DNA of 64,000 bases from Duganella aquatilis (GCF_009674565.1 NZ_WKJL01000014.1:114455-178454); one strand, 5' to 3'; positions 1-10,993 are shown, counted from the first letter of the stretch. Notes: generated by a model not told the origin, from the sequence alone. Numbers and translations are program-made.

Positions 1-269
1 TGAGCTTCGGCGATGTGCAGGACGCGGTGCGGCAGGCCAACGCCACGCCATACGGCCTGCACGCCGCCGTGTGGACGGCGGACCTGAGCAAGGCGATCCA
101 GACCTCGCGCGCGCTGCGTGCCGGCACCGTGCACGTCAACCAGTACGATGGCGATGACATCACCGTGCCGTTCGGCGGCTACAAGCAGTCCGGCAATGGC
201 CGCGACAAGTCGCTGCACGCATTCGACAAATACACGGAATTGAAAACCACATGGATACAGATAGGTTAG
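1..269 (+). CDS. Aldehyde dehydrogenase, C-terminal part (PuuC-like)
   Basis: The gene enters from before the window; 88 codons are visible (reading from base 3) up to a TAG at 267-269. It would oxidise an aldehyde to a carboxylate with NAD(P)+. The visible stretch matches the end of the aldehyde dehydrogenase fold: the ATPYGLHAAVWT segment, the HVNQYDGDDITVPFGG loop that lines the substrate channel, and the FGGYKQSGNGRDKS oligomerisation motif. This end most resembles the PuuC type acting on gamma-glutamyl-aminobutyraldehyde or similar amino-aldehydes, but the catalytic Cys and Glu lie outside the window. It overlaps the next gene by 19 bases, so the two are probably cotranscribed in polyamine or amine catabolism. 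Confidence 0.9.
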   Translation, partial: SFGDVQDAVRQANATPYGLHAAVWTADLSKAIQTSRALRAGTVHVNQYDGDDITVPFGGYKQSGNGRDKSLHAFDKYTELKTTWIQIG

Positions 270-1612
270 AAGAACTGCAAACGGTGATGGATGCGCAGGG
301 CGTGCGTTACGTGTTTGCGCAGTTCACCGACATCCATGGCGCGGCCAAGGGCAAGCTGGTGCCGCTGGCGCATCTGGGCGATATTGTCGCGCCGGGTGCG
401 GGCTTTTCGGGGCCGTCGATCTGGGGCACGGGATTGCCGCGCAACGGCCCGCGTTCTGAGTATTACGGCCGCGCCGACCTGACCACCCTGCGACCGATGC
501 CCTGGCTGCCCGGCTATGCGCGCGTGGTGCTGGACGGGCATGTGGCCGGCCAGCCGTTCGACGCCTGTCCGCGCCAGGTGCTGCGCAGGCAGGTCGCGCG
601 TCTGGCGGCGCATGGCTGGACCTTGAACGCCGGCCTGGAACCGGAGTTCTTCCTGCTGCAGAAAGGCGCCAATGGCTACGACGCCGAAGCCGCCGATACG
701 CTGGAAAAGCCGTCATACGACACCAAAAGCCTGCTGCGCCGCCGCTCCTTTCTCGACAAGCTGACCACGTCGCTGAACGATTGCGGCCTGGGCGTCTACC
801 AGATCGACCATGAAGACGCGACCGGCCAGTTCGAGGTGAACTACCACTACGCCGATGCATTGCGCGCGGCGGACAACTTCATGCTGTTCAAGATGGCCGC
901 GCATCACATCGCGGAAGAAGAGGGCATGCTGTTCTCGATGATGCCCAAGCCGTTTGCCGAACGGCCGGGCAGCGGCCTGCATTTCCATTTGTCGCTGGCG
1001 GATTCGGACGGCAACGCGGTATTCGCGCACGGTCCGGCCGACCACGCGGAACCGGGCGGCCGCGCACTTGGCCTGTCGCCGCTGGCGTATCACTTCCTCG
1101 GCGGCCTGCTCCATCATGCGCCGGCATTGACGGCGTTGTGCGCGCCGACCGTCAATTCGTACAAGCGGCTGATGTGCGGGCAGTCGCTGTCCGGCACCAG
1201 CTGGGCGCCGGCGTTTATCGGCTACGGCGACAATAATCGCACGGTGGTGGCGCGCACCGTGCATCAGCGGATCGAATGGCGGCTGCCGGATAGCGCAGCC
1301 AATCCTTACCTGGCGCTGGCCGGCGTGATCGCGGCGGGACTGGACGGCATCGAGCGCGCGCTGGATCCGGGCGATCCGGTCAACCTGGACGTGTACGAAA
1401 TGAGCGATGCCGAACGCACTGCGCGCGGCCTGCGGCTGCTGCCGCAAAACCTCGGCGATGCGGCGGCTGCTTTGAAAGCCGACACCGCGCTGACGGAAGC
1501 GCTGGGCAGCGCCATCGTCCACGAGTTCGTCGCGCTGAAAAGCGCCGAGTGGATCGAATACAGCCAGCACGTGAGCGCATGGGAAACGGCACGTTACCTG
1601 AACCGCTTCTGA
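251..1612 (+). CDS. glnT: Type III glutamine synthetase family protein (GlnT-like)
   Basis: A 453-residue ATP-dependent glutamate-amine ligase of the glutamine synthetase superfamily. The N-terminal beta-grasp domain begins with the family pattern of a QFTDIHGAAKGK loop at about residue 24. The catalytic domain shows the metal-binding LEPEFFLL segment near residue 130, GQFEVNYHYADALRAADN near residue 195, GSGLHFHLSL near residue 240 and the ATP-site NSYKRL near residue 300. Length and spacing fit the GlnT/type III group rather than GlnA (about 470 residues, with an adenylylation loop). The overlap with an upstream PuuC-like dehydrogenase gene suggests that it gamma-glutamylates an amine, perhaps putrescine or ethanolamine, rather than assimilating ammonia. 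The substrate cannot be read from the sequence. ATG at 251 is the only good start. Confidence 0.88.
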   Translation: MDTDRLEELQTVMDAQGVRYVFAQFTDIHGAAKGKLVPLAHLGDIVAPGAGFSGPSIWGTGLPRNGPRSEYYGRADLTTLRPMPWLPGYARVVLDGHVAGQPFDACPRQVLRRQVARLAAHGWTLNAGLEPEFFLLQKGANGYDAEAADTLEKPSYDTKSLLRRRSFLDKLTTSLNDCGLGVYQIDHEDATGQFEVNYHYADALRAADNFMLFKMAAHHIAEEEGMLFSMMPKPFAERPGSGLHFHLSLADSDGNAVFAHGPADHAEPGGRALGLSPLAYHFLGGLLHHAPALTALCAPTVNSYKRLMCGQSLSGTSWAPAFIGYGDNNRTVVARTVHQRIEWRLPDSAANPYLALAGVIAAGLDGIERALDPGDPVNLDVYEMSDAERTARGLRLLPQNLGDAAAALKADTALTEALGSAIVHEFVALKSAEWIEYSQHVSAWETARYLNRF

Positions 1613-1730
1613 GGGGAGGCGCGCCGGTGGGCCTGACACAATCCAGATACAAATCTGATAGTCTGGAGGCGCCGCTATGTGCTCCATCTAACCGAATTCA
1701 TTTTTACCGAAGCCTAAGCTGGCAGTAGCG

Positions 1731-1753
1731 CGTGCAGGCCCGAGACCTGCACG
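1731..1753. terminator. 8-bp perfect hairpin between glnT and gnd
   Basis: CGTGCAGG and CCTGCACG face each other across the 7-base loop CCCGAGA. It lies in the 173-base gap after glnT. No T-run follows, so it may be a weak or Rho-assisted terminator, or a leader structure ahead of gnd. Nothing else is evident in this gap. Confidence 0.4.
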
Positions 1754-1785
1754 CCCATCGAACCTGGACAACGTGAAGGATCTTT

Positions 1786-2814
1786 ATGCAGATCGGAATG
1801 ATAGGACTGGGGCGCATGGGCGCCAATATGGTTTGGCGTCTGGCGGCGGCAGGGCACCACAGCGTGGCTTACGCGCGCCATGCGGAAACGGTGAACGCCG
1901 TGCTGCGCGAGGGAGTCACCGGCGCGTCGTCGCTGGAGGATCTGGTTGCCAAGCTGGAGACGCCGCGCGTGCTGTGGCTGATGGTGCCGGCCGGTGCGGT
2001 CGACTCCACGCTGGATATCCTGAAGCCGCTGCTGTCACCGGGCGACATCATCATCGACGGCGGCAATTCGCACTACCACGACGATATCCGCCGCAGCGCG
2101 CAGCTGAAGGAGCAGCAGCTGCATTACGTCGATGTGGGCACCAGCGGCGGCACGCACGGCCTGACGCGCGGCTATTGCCTGATGATCGGCGGCGAGCCGG
2201 ATGTGGTCAAGCATCTGGAACCGATTTTCTCCACGCTGGCGCCGGGCCACGACGCGGCCACGCCGACGCCTGGCCGCGACAAGCCGGGCAGCAGCGCCGA
2301 GCAGGGCTTCCTGCATTGCGGCCCGAATGGCGCCGGTCACTTCGTCAAGATGGTCCACAACGGCATCGAGTACGGCATCATGGCCGCGTATGCGGAGGGA
2401 CTGAATATCCTGCGCCATGCGAACATCGGCAAGCAGGAACAGGAAGTCGATGCGGAGACCACGCCGCTGCGCCATCCGGAGCATTACCAGTATGACCTGG
2501 ACCTGGGCGAAATCAGCGAGCTATGGCGGCGCGGCAGCGTGATCAGCTCCTGGCTGCTGGACCTGACGGCCGATGCGCTGCTCAAAGATCCCCATCTGGA
2601 CGCCTATGCCGGCCGTGTGTCCGATTCGGGCGAGGGCCGCTGGACCATCGCCGCCGCCATCGATGAAGGCGTGCCGGTGCCCGTATTGAGCAACGCGCTG
2701 TTCGAACGATTCAGTTCGCGCGGCAATGCGGAATTCGCCGGCAAGGTGCTGTCGGCGATGCGCGCCGGCTTTGGCGGCCATGCCGAGAAGCCGCACAAGA
2801 CAGGGAATGCGTGA
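1786..2814 (+). CDS. gnd: 6-phosphogluconate dehydrogenase, short form
   Basis: Oxidatively decarboxylates 6-phosphogluconate to ribulose 5-phosphate in the oxidative pentose phosphate pathway. The protein has 342 residues, well short of the classical 470, and belongs to the short YqeC/GntZ-like class that is often NAD-dependent; the cofactor preference is inference. Visible features are the dinucleotide motif GLGRMGANM at residues 7-15, the DGGNSHYHDD substrate loop near residue 91, and the catalytic KMVHNGIEYG segment (Lys188, His191, Asn192). The downstream HAD gene starts inside the stop codon, and tal follows, so gnd-HAD-tal form one transcription unit feeding the pentose phosphate pathway. 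Confidence 0.95.
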   Translation: MQIGMIGLGRMGANMVWRLAAAGHHSVAYARHAETVNAVLREGVTGASSLEDLVAKLETPRVLWLMVPAGAVDSTLDILKPLLSPGDIIIDGGNSHYHDDIRRSAQLKEQQLHYVDVGTSGGTHGLTRGYCLMIGGEPDVVKHLEPIFSTLAPGHDAATPTPGRDKPGSSAEQGFLHCGPNGAGHFVKMVHNGIEYGIMAAYAEGLNILRHANIGKQEQEVDAETTPLRHPEHYQYDLDLGEISELWRRGSVISSWLLDLTADALLKDPHLDAYAGRVSDSGEGRWTIAAAIDEGVPVPVLSNALFERFSSRGNAEFAGKVLSAMRAGFGGHAEKPHKTGNA

Positions 2815-3497
2815 TGCCTGACGATATCGTCTTTCTGGTTGATTGCGACAACACGCTGCTGGACAACGACCGTGTCCAGAGCGATTTGCGCGAGCATCTG
2901 GAAAAGGAATTCGGGGCCGAGGCGCGCGACCGCTACTGGAGCATCTACACGGAGCTGTTTGCGCAATTCGGCTATGCCGATTATCTGGGCGCGTTGCAGC
3001 GCTATCGCATCGACGCCATGAACGATCCCAAGCTGCTGCTGATGGCGGGTTGGCTGATGAACTACCGCTTTGCGGACCGGCTGTATCCCGGGGCGCTGGA
3101 CGTCATCAAGCATTTGCGGCAGTGGGGCAAGGTGGTGATCCTGTCCGATGGCGACGTGGTGTTCCAGCCGCGCAAAGTGGAGTATTCGGGCTTGTGGGAT
3201 GCGGTGGAGGGCAATGTGCTGATCTACATTCACAAGGAGACCATGCTGGAGCACATCGAACGCGCTTATCCGGCGCGCCGCTATGTGATGATTGACGATA
3301 AAGTGCGGATTCTGGCTTCCATGAAGCAGGGCTGGGGCGATCGGCTGACCACGGTGTTTCCGCGTCAGGGGCACTATGCCGTCGCGCCGGATGTCGCCAG
3401 CTATACGACACCGGATCTTGCGGTGGATCGCATTGGCGACTTGTTGAACTATGATTTGCCGGCGTTTTCCGGCCTTGAAAAGGAGACATCGTCATGA
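2811..3497 (+). CDS. HAD-family hydrolase between gnd and tal
   Basis: A probable cytoplasmic phosphatase of the haloacid dehalogenase superfamily, 227-228 residues. Motif I is DCDNTLLDND near residue 11 (nucleophile Asp and acid/base Asp), motif II is the LSDGD segment near residue 113, and motif IV is MIDDK near residue 162. The start is either GTG at 2811 (GTGA overlap with the gnd stop) or ATG at 2814 (TGATG); the first residues differ only by one Met. Its own stop overlaps the tal ATG. Being translationally coupled on both sides to pentose phosphate genes, it may remove a dead-end sugar phosphate (metabolite repair). That role is inference; no substrate can be assigned. Confidence 0.85.
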   Translation: MMPDDIVFLVDCDNTLLDNDRVQSDLREHLEKEFGAEARDRYWSIYTELFAQFGYADYLGALQRYRIDAMNDPKLLLMAGWLMNYRFADRLYPGALDVIKHLRQWGKVVILSDGDVVFQPRKVEYSGLWDAVEGNVLIYIHKETMLEHIERAYPARRYVMIDDKVRILASMKQGWGDRLTTVFPRQGHYAVAPDVASYTTPDLAVDRIGDLLNYDLPAFSGLEKETSS

Positions 3498-4564
3498 ATC
3501 CCGCACTGCATCTGCGCCAGCTGGGGCAAGCCCTTTGGCTGGACAACATCACGCGTGGCCTGCTCACCAGCGGCACGCTGAAGAAGTACATCGATGATTA
3601 CGATATCGCCGGGCTGACATCCAATCCCAGTATCTTCGAGGCGGCCATTCATGGCGCGGATTTTTATGATGAGGCGATACGCAGCAGGACGGCGGCTGGC
3701 GTGAAGGGCGAGCAGCTGTTCCTGGAGCTGGCGCTGGAAGATCTGCAAAATGCCGCTGACCTGTTCCTGCCGATGTACCAATCGTCGCATGGCATGGATG
3801 GCTGGGTGTCGATGGAGGTGTCGCCGTTGCTGGTGCACGATGCGGACGGCACGTTGCGCGAGGCGCGGGCACTGCACGAGCGTCTGCAACGGCCGAATGC
3901 CTTCATCAAGATTCCGGGCACCGTGGAGGGCGTGAAGGCGATCGAGGAGGCCATCTTTGCGGGCATTCCGGTCAACGTGACGCTGCTGTTTTCGCGCGAG
4001 CAGTATCTGGCGGCGGCGGAGGCTTATCTGCGCGGCGTGCAGCGGCGCGTCGATGCCGGTCTTGATCCGAAGGTGGCGTCGGTGGCGTCGTTGTTTGTTA
4101 GTCGTTGGGATACGGCGGTCAAGGATAAGGCGCCGGCGGAGTTGAAGAACCAGCTGGGGATTGCGGTGGCGCGGCAGACGTATGCTGCTTACCGCGAGTT
4201 GCTGGCGTCGCCGAGGTTGCGCAAGCTGGCGGAGGCCGGGGCTTTGCCGCAGCGCTTGCTGTGGGCGAGTACCGGGACCAAGGATCCGGCGGCGTCGGAT
4301 GTTCTGTATGTAGAGTCGTTGACGGCGCCGCATACCATTAACACGGTGCCGGAGAAGACGTTGCTGGCGTTTGCGGACCATGGCGTGGTCAATGGCAGCA
4401 TGCCGCCGGAAGGTGGGGATGCGGAGAAGGTGCTGAATCAGTTCGGCGATGCGGGAATTGATGTCGGTGCGCTGGCTGCGCAGCTGCAGACCGAGGGCGC
4501 TGAGGCGTTCAGCAAGTCGTGGAAGCAGTTGCTGGATGTGATTGCGGAAAAAGGTAAGGGCTGA
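3494..4564 (+). CDS. tal: Transaldolase
   Basis: Transfers a dihydroxyacetone unit from sedoheptulose 7-phosphate to glyceraldehyde 3-phosphate in the non-oxidative pentose phosphate pathway. At 356 residues it is the longer bacterial form. The N-terminal LDNITRGLL and GLTSNPSIF motifs are present. The Schiff-base lysine is Lys139 in FIKIPGT, followed by NVTLLFS and later SLFVSRWD and WASTGTKDP. The ATG overlaps the stop of the upstream HAD gene (ATGA), which supports coupling with gnd-HAD. It is convergent with tkt, with a hairpin between them. Confidence 0.96.
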   Translation: MNPALHLRQLGQALWLDNITRGLLTSGTLKKYIDDYDIAGLTSNPSIFEAAIHGADFYDEAIRSRTAAGVKGEQLFLELALEDLQNAADLFLPMYQSSHGMDGWVSMEVSPLLVHDADGTLREARALHERLQRPNAFIKIPGTVEGVKAIEEAIFAGIPVNVTLLFSREQYLAAAEAYLRGVQRRVDAGLDPKVASVASLFVSRWDTAVKDKAPAELKNQLGIAVARQTYAAYRELLASPRLRKLAEAGALPQRLLWASTGTKDPAASDVLYVESLTAPHTINTVPEKTLLAFADHGVVNGSMPPEGGDAEKVLNQFGDAGIDVGALAAQLQTEGAEAFSKSWKQLLDVIAEKGKG

Positions 4565-4596
4565 CCCATCGTTCCGCCGATGCGGAACGACGGGGT

Positions 4597-4598
<2 letters not shown>
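4565..4598. terminator. Convergent hairpin between tal and tkt
   Basis: TCGTTCCGC (4569-4577) and GCGGAACGA (4582-4590) form a 9-bp perfect stem with loop CGAT, extended by CCC/GGG beyond a one-base bulge on each side. It fills the 32-base gap between the two converging genes and probably ends both transcripts. The T-run is short. Confidence 0.65.
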
Positions 4599-6672
<2,074 letters not shown>

Positions 6673-6760
6673 GCGTGAGTCCTTCAAGGGAAGTCTCTCA
6701 CAACAGTAGCGCCGGTGGACGCGCCGCTCTGTGCGGCACGCCACTTAGCCAGTCAGCTTC

Positions 6761-7642
6761 CTAGAAGCAGTGTTCCAGCGCCGGGAAGCTGCCGTCCTTG
6801 ACGGCGCTGACGTAGGCCGTGATGGCGGCGTCGATGCTGGTCTGGCCGTCCATGAAGTTCTTGACGAAGCGCGCCTTGCGGCCTGGGAAAACGCCCAGCA
6901 GGTCATGCATCACCAGCACCTGGCCGGAGCAGTCCGGACCCGCGCCGATGCCGATGGTGGGAATCGACAGCAGCTCGGTCACTTCCTTGCCCAGCGCCGA
7001 AGGAATCGCCTCCAGCACCAGCAACGAGGCGCCGGCCGCCTGCATCTTCAGGCAGTCGGCTTTCAGCAGGTCGGCGCTTTCGGTGGTCTTGCCCTGCACC
7101 TTGTAGCCGCCCAGCTGGTGCACCGATTGCGGCGTCAGGCCCAGGTGGGCGCAGACCGGAATCGCGCGGTCGGTCAGGAACTTGACGGTGTCGGCCAGCC
7201 AGGCGCCGCCTTCGATCTTGATCATGTGGGCGCCGGCCTGCATTACCTGCACCGCGTTGGCGTAGGCGGTTTCCGGCGTGCCGTAGGCGCCAAACGGCAG
7301 GTCGGCGACGATCATCGCCGACTTGGCGCCGCGCGCCACGGAAGCGGTGTGGTAGGCGATGTCGTTGACGGTGACCGGCAGCGTTGAGGTGTAGCCGGCG
7401 CAGACCATGCCCAGCGAATCGCCGATCAGCAGGATCTCGACGCCGCAGCGGTCCATCAGCGAGGCGAAGCTGGCGTCGTAGCAGGTCAGCATGGTGATTT
7501 TTTCACGCGCGGCGTGCAGTGCCTGCAGCGTGTTGACCGTGACGGCCTTGTTGGCCACCTTGGCGGGGGCCGGTGCAGGTGCGGTGGCGTCGGCGGGCTT
7601 TTGGCCCGCGGCCAGTTCGTTTCCTTGCAGGTATCCAGACAT
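6761..7642 (-). CDS. panB: 3-methyl-2-oxobutanoate hydroxymethyltransferase
   Basis: First step of pantothenate synthesis: transfers a hydroxymethyl group from 5,10-methylene-THF to alpha-ketoisovalerate, giving ketopantoate. The core from about residue 35 holds the typical TCYDASFASLMDRCGVEILLIGDSLG segment with the metal-binding Asp, GGAWLADTV, HLGLTPQS, and IPTIGIGAGPDCSGQVLVMHDLLG. The 293 residues exceed the usual 264 because of an Ala/Pro-rich N-terminal extension of about 30 residues. The start has AAGGA 7 bases upstream. It is last in the minus-strand run hda-HAD-pcnB-folK-panB, 15 bases after folK. Confidence 0.96.
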   Translation of the reverse strand: MSGYLQGNELAAGQKPADATAPAPAPAKVANKAVTVNTLQALHAAREKITMLTCYDASFASLMDRCGVEILLIGDSLGMVCAGYTSTLPVTVNDIAYHTASVARGAKSAMIVADLPFGAYGTPETAYANAVQVMQAGAHMIKIEGGAWLADTVKFLTDRAIPVCAHLGLTPQSVHQLGGYKVQGKTTESADLLKADCLKMQAAGASLLVLEAIPSALGKEVTELLSIPTIGIGAGPDCSGQVLVMHDLLGVFPGRKARFVKNFMDGQTSIDAAITAYVSAVKDGSFPALEHCF

Positions 7643-7657
7643 GATAAATCCTTTACT

Positions 7658-8197
7658 TTAAATCGGGCGGATGCCCTGGTCCGCCACGCCGGCCGCGTAT
7701 TGCGCCGCCGGACCGTGGCCGGGTATATGGATGGACGGCGCGATCTCCAGCAGCGGCACCAGCACGAAGGCGCGCTCGGTCATGCGGGGATGGGGCACCG
7801 TCAGCGTGGTGCTGTTGATGATGGCGTCGCCGTACAGCAGCAGGTCGAGGTCCAGCGTGCGCGGGGCGTTGCGGTAAGGCCGTTCGCGGCCGTGCGCCTG
7901 TTCGATGGCGTGCAGCGCCTGCAGCAGCGCTTCGGCGTCCAGCTTGGTGGCGATGCGGGCGACGGCGTTGATGTAGTCGTCGCCGCTGGAGTCGATCGGC
8001 GCGGTGCGGTACAGGCCCGACGCCGTCATCAGTGTGCAGCCGGGCTGGCGTTGCAGGCGTTCCAGCGCGTCCAGCACATTGGCGCGGGCATCGCCCAGGT
8101 TGGCGCCGATGCCGATGTAGGCGATGGCGAAGGCGAATGGCGCCTTGTCGTCCTGCAGCGTTGCCGGTCCGACGCCGGCGCTGATTGCGGTGTGCAT
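7658..8197 (-). CDS. folK: HPPK, folate pyrophosphokinase
   Basis: Transfers pyrophosphate from ATP to 6-hydroxymethyl-7,8-dihydropterin in folate synthesis. The 179-residue protein shows YIGIGANLGDARANV after a roughly 25-residue lead, then RTAPIDSSGDDYINAVARI, the HGRERPYRNAPRTLDLDLLLYGD signature with the ATP- and magnesium-binding residues, and PHPRMTERAFVLVPL. The first ATG (8197) gives a slightly long N-terminus; a later start is possible. It sits 15 bases after pcnB and 15 before panB, the order common in Burkholderiales. Confidence 0.95.
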   Translation of the reverse strand: MHTAISAGVGPATLQDDKAPFAFAIAYIGIGANLGDARANVLDALERLQRQPGCTLMTASGLYRTAPIDSSGDDYINAVARIATKLDAEALLQALHAIEQAHGRERPYRNAPRTLDLDLLLYGDAIINSTTLTVPHPRMTERAFVLVPLLEIAPSIHIPGHGPAAQYAAGVADQGIRPI

Positions 8198-8212
8198 GAT
8201 GCGGTGTGAAGC

Positions 8213-9643
8213 TTAGTCCGCGCCGCCATCGTGGGCGGGAGCCGGGCTGTCGGCGCCTTCGCCACGGCCGCTGCGGTTACGGCCGCCGCGACGCGGGCCG
8301 CGCTTGCGTTTGGCGCCGCCGGTGCCGGAGCCGCCTTCGCCGCTGTTGCCGCCACCGCCGCCGGCAGGACGGCCCGCCGATGCGATCAGCTCTTCGCGGG
8401 TGATCTCGTCGCCCTCGTAGAACGCGGTCCACCAGTCGCCGATTTCAGCGTCGATTTCGCCGGAGGCGCAGCGCAGCAGCAGGAAGTCATAGCCGGCGCG
8501 GAAGCGCAGGTGTTCCAGCAGCTTGTGCGGCGCCTTGCCGGTGCGGCGCTCGAAGCGCGGCTGCATCGACCAGATGTCGCGCATGTCGGTGCCGATCTTG
8601 CGCTGCAAGGCCAGCTTCTCGGTCTGCGAATCGAGCACGTCGTCGGCCGCCAGGTGCAGCGCCGGAATGGTCTGTTCGCCGGACGCGCGGTAGGCGGTCC
8701 ACTTCTCCAGCACCTGGTGCCACAGCAGCGATGCGAACAGGAAGCCCGGCGACACGGTCTTGCCGGCGTGGATGCGGGCGTCGGTCGAATCCAGCGCCAG
8801 CGTCACGAACTTGACGCCCAGCGGCTGTTCCAGCACCACGTCCAGCAGCGGCAGCAGGCCGTGATGCAGGCCTTCCTTGCGCAGCTGCTGCAGGCAGGCC
8901 AGCGCGTGGCCGCTCATCAGCAGCTTGAGCATTTCGTCGAACACGCGCGCGGCCGGCACGTTGTTGATCAGCGGCGCCATCACCTTGATCGGTGCGCCGG
9001 TTTCCGGCTCGATCGAGAATTTCAGCTTGGCGGCAAAGCGCACCACGCGCAGCATGCGCACCGGGTCTTCGCGGTAGCGCGCTTCCGGCACGCCGATGAT
9101 GCGCAGCGTTTTCGCGCGGATGTCCTCGATGCCGCCGTGGTAGTCCAGCACCTGCTGGTTGGCCGGGTTGTAGTACATGGCGTTGATGGTGAAGTCGCGG
9201 CGTTCCGCGTCTTCAGCCTGCGAGCCGAAGGTGTTGTCGCGCAGGACGCGGCCATGTTCATCCTTCGGCGCGTTGGCCGAGGTGGTGCCGCGGAAGGTGG
9301 TCACCTCCAGCAGGTCCTGGCCGAACATCACGTGGACGATCTGGAAGCGCTTGCCGATGATGAAGGCGCGGCGGAACAGGCGCTTGACCTGCTCCGGCGT
9401 GGCGTTGGTGGCGATGTCGAAGTCTTTCGGTTTGACGCCCAGCAGCAGGTCGCGCACGGCGCCGCCGACCACGAAGGCTTCGTAGCCGGCTTCCTGCAGG
9501 GTGCTGGTGACGCGCACTGCGTTGTTCGACAACAGGCGCGGGTCGATGCCATGGGCGTCCGGCCCGAGCACCACCGGCGTGTTCGTGTCGCGTGCCGCTT
9601 TACTCTTGGTGCCGAGGATTTTGCGGATCAGTTTCTTAATCAT
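8213..9643 (-). CDS. pcnB: Poly(A) polymerase I
   Basis: Adds 3' poly(A) tails to RNA, which promotes degradation. The nucleotidyltransferase head is clear: FVVGGAVRDLLLGVKPKDFDIATNATP near residue 40, with the paired aspartates of the active site, then KRFQIVHVMFG and the RRDFTINAMYYNP segment. The RNA-binding part follows. The last 50 residues are Gly/Arg/Lys-rich (KRKRGPRRGGRNRSGRG), a basic tail likely to bind RNA. ATG at 9643, which overlaps the upstream HAD stop by 8 bases, is preferred over TTG at 9655. Length is 476 residues. Confidence 0.95.
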   Translation of the reverse strand: MIKKLIRKILGTKSKAARDTNTPVVLGPDAHGIDPRLLSNNAVRVTSTLQEAGYEAFVVGGAVRDLLLGVKPKDFDIATNATPEQVKRLFRRAFIIGKRFQIVHVMFGQDLLEVTTFRGTTSANAPKDEHGRVLRDNTFGSQAEDAERRDFTINAMYYNPANQQVLDYHGGIEDIRAKTLRIIGVPEARYREDPVRMLRVVRFAAKLKFSIEPETGAPIKVMAPLINNVPAARVFDEMLKLLMSGHALACLQQLRKEGLHHGLLPLLDVVLEQPLGVKFVTLALDSTDARIHAGKTVSPGFLFASLLWHQVLEKWTAYRASGEQTIPALHLAADDVLDSQTEKLALQRKIGTDMRDIWSMQPRFERRTGKAPHKLLEHLRFRAGYDFLLLRCASGEIDAEIGDWWTAFYEGDEITREELIASAGRPAGGGGGNSGEGGSGTGGAKRKRGPRRGGRNRSGRGEGADSPAPAHDGGAD

Positions 9644-10310
9644 TGAATAGGTCAATTAATGGCCAGCCATTCGCGGCGGCGTGCGTTTTCAGTTTTTCGT
9701 TGGGGTTGGTCGCCACCGGATGGCTGACGATGGACATCAGCGGCAGGTCGTTGTGCGAGTCGCTGTAGAAGTAGACGGTGTCGAAGTCCTCCAGCGTTTT
9801 CCCCATTTTTTCCAGCCACGCCTTGGTATGCACGATCTTGCCCGGTCCCTGGGTCGGCGTGCCTAGCAGCTTGCCGGTCAGGTTGCCGTCGGCGTCCAGT
9901 TCCGGCATCGCCGCGATCAGGTGCTCCACGCCCAGCGCCCTGGCGATCGGCGCGGTCACGAAGTGGTTGGTGGCGGTGACGATGGCCACCAGGTCGCCGG
10001 CGTCGGCGTGCTTTTTCAACAGAGCGCGCGCGGCCGGATGCAGCGCCGGCGTGACCACTTCGGCCATGTACTGCGCGTGCATCGCGTCGAGCTGCGGGCG
10101 CGGGAAGCGCGCCAGCGTGCCCAGCGTGAACTCCAGGTATTCTACCGGATCGAGCGTGCCGGCCTGGTATTGGGCGAAGAAGGCCTTGTTGCGGCGGTCG
10201 TATTCGACGGCGTCGACGGCGCCGGTGCGCACCAGGAACTGGCCCCATTCGAAGTCGGAGTCGATCGGCAGCAGGGTGTGGTCGAGGTCAAAAAGGGCGA
10301 GATTCATCAT
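9636..10310 (-). CDS. HAD-IB family hydrolase (SerB-like)
   Basis: A 224-residue cytoplasmic phosphatase-type protein of HAD subfamily IB. Motif I is LFDLDHTLLP at about residue 5, motif II is IVTATNHF near residue 105, and motif IV is YFYSDSHNDLPLM near residue 180. The alpha-helical cap lies between motifs I and II. ATG at 10310 overlaps the hda stop (ATGA); ATG at 10307 is the alternative. The association with hda and pcnB is widespread in beta-proteobacteria, but the substrate is not evident from the sequence. Confidence 0.88.
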   Translation of the reverse strand: MMNLALFDLDHTLLPIDSDFEWGQFLVRTGAVDAVEYDRRNKAFFAQYQAGTLDPVEYLEFTLGTLARFPRPQLDAMHAQYMAEVVTPALHPAARALLKKHADAGDLVAIVTATNHFVTAPIARALGVEHLIAAMPELDADGNLTGKLLGTPTQGPGKIVHTKAWLEKMGKTLEDFDTVYFYSDSHNDLPLMSIVSHPVATNPNEKLKTHAAANGWPLIDLFND

Positions 10311-10993
10311 TCTTTCGCTTCCGCCTGCAACCACTCGCGCAGCAGCGGCAGAGTGATCGGGCGTTGGGTTTCAAGGGAATACTGGTCCAGCGAGTCGAGG
10401 ATGGTCGACAGCGACCGCATGTCGCGCTGGAAGTGCGACAGCAGGTAGGGTATCACGCCGGCCGACAGCGTCAAGCCGCGGGCGGCGGCGGCGGCGGCCA
10501 GCGCCGCGCTCTTTTCGTCGTCGGTCAGGCCGTGGATCTGGTAGATCAGGCCCCAGCCCATGCGCGTGCGCAGGTCTTCGCGCACCGGCAGCACGGCCGG
10601 CGCCACGTTGCCGCTGCAGACCATGAAGGCGTTGTTGGCGCGGATTTCGTTAAACAGGGCGAAGGCGTCGATCTGCGCCACCGGCGACAGCTTCTCGCAG
10701 TCGTCCAGCAGGTACAGATCCACTTCCGGCGAGTAGACGAATTCGGACTCGATCGAAAACGGCGAGATGTAGCGCGCGCGCGCCTGCTCGGCCTCGGAAC
10801 CGCTGCTGGCCAGGGCTTTCAGCAGGTGCGATTTGCCGACGCCGACCGCGCCCCACAGGTAGGCGAAGTGCTCGCGCGAGCTGCGATCGGCGAACTGCTG
10901 CATCAGCGCTGCCGCTTCGGCATTCTGTCCCACTTCGAACGATGCGAGGCTGTGCGCTGCTTCCGCGCCTAAATCGAGCACCAGTTGTTTCAT
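10307..10993 (-). CDS. hda: DnaA regulatory inactivator Hda
   Basis: AAA+ protein that, together with the DNA-loaded beta clamp, stimulates ATP hydrolysis by DnaA and prevents re-initiation. The 228-residue protein starts with KQLVLDLG, which matches the clamp-binding QLxLxL motif, then carries Walker A GAVGVGKSHLLKA near residue 49, Walker B LYLLDDCEKL near residue 93, and a RTRMGWGLIYQI box VII region. It lacks the DnaA DNA-binding domain, as expected. It begins the minus-strand run leading to panB. Confidence 0.94.
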   Translation of the reverse strand: MKQLVLDLGAEAAHSLASFEVGQNAEAAALMQQFADRSSREHFAYLWGAVGVGKSHLLKALASSGSEAEQARARYISPFSIESEFVYSPEVDLYLLDDCEKLSPVAQIDAFALFNEIRANNAFMVCSGNVAPAVLPVREDLRTRMGWGLIYQIHGLTDDEKSAALAAAAAARGLTLSAGVIPYLLSHFQRDMRSLSTILDSLDQYSLETQRPITLPLLREWLQAEAKE

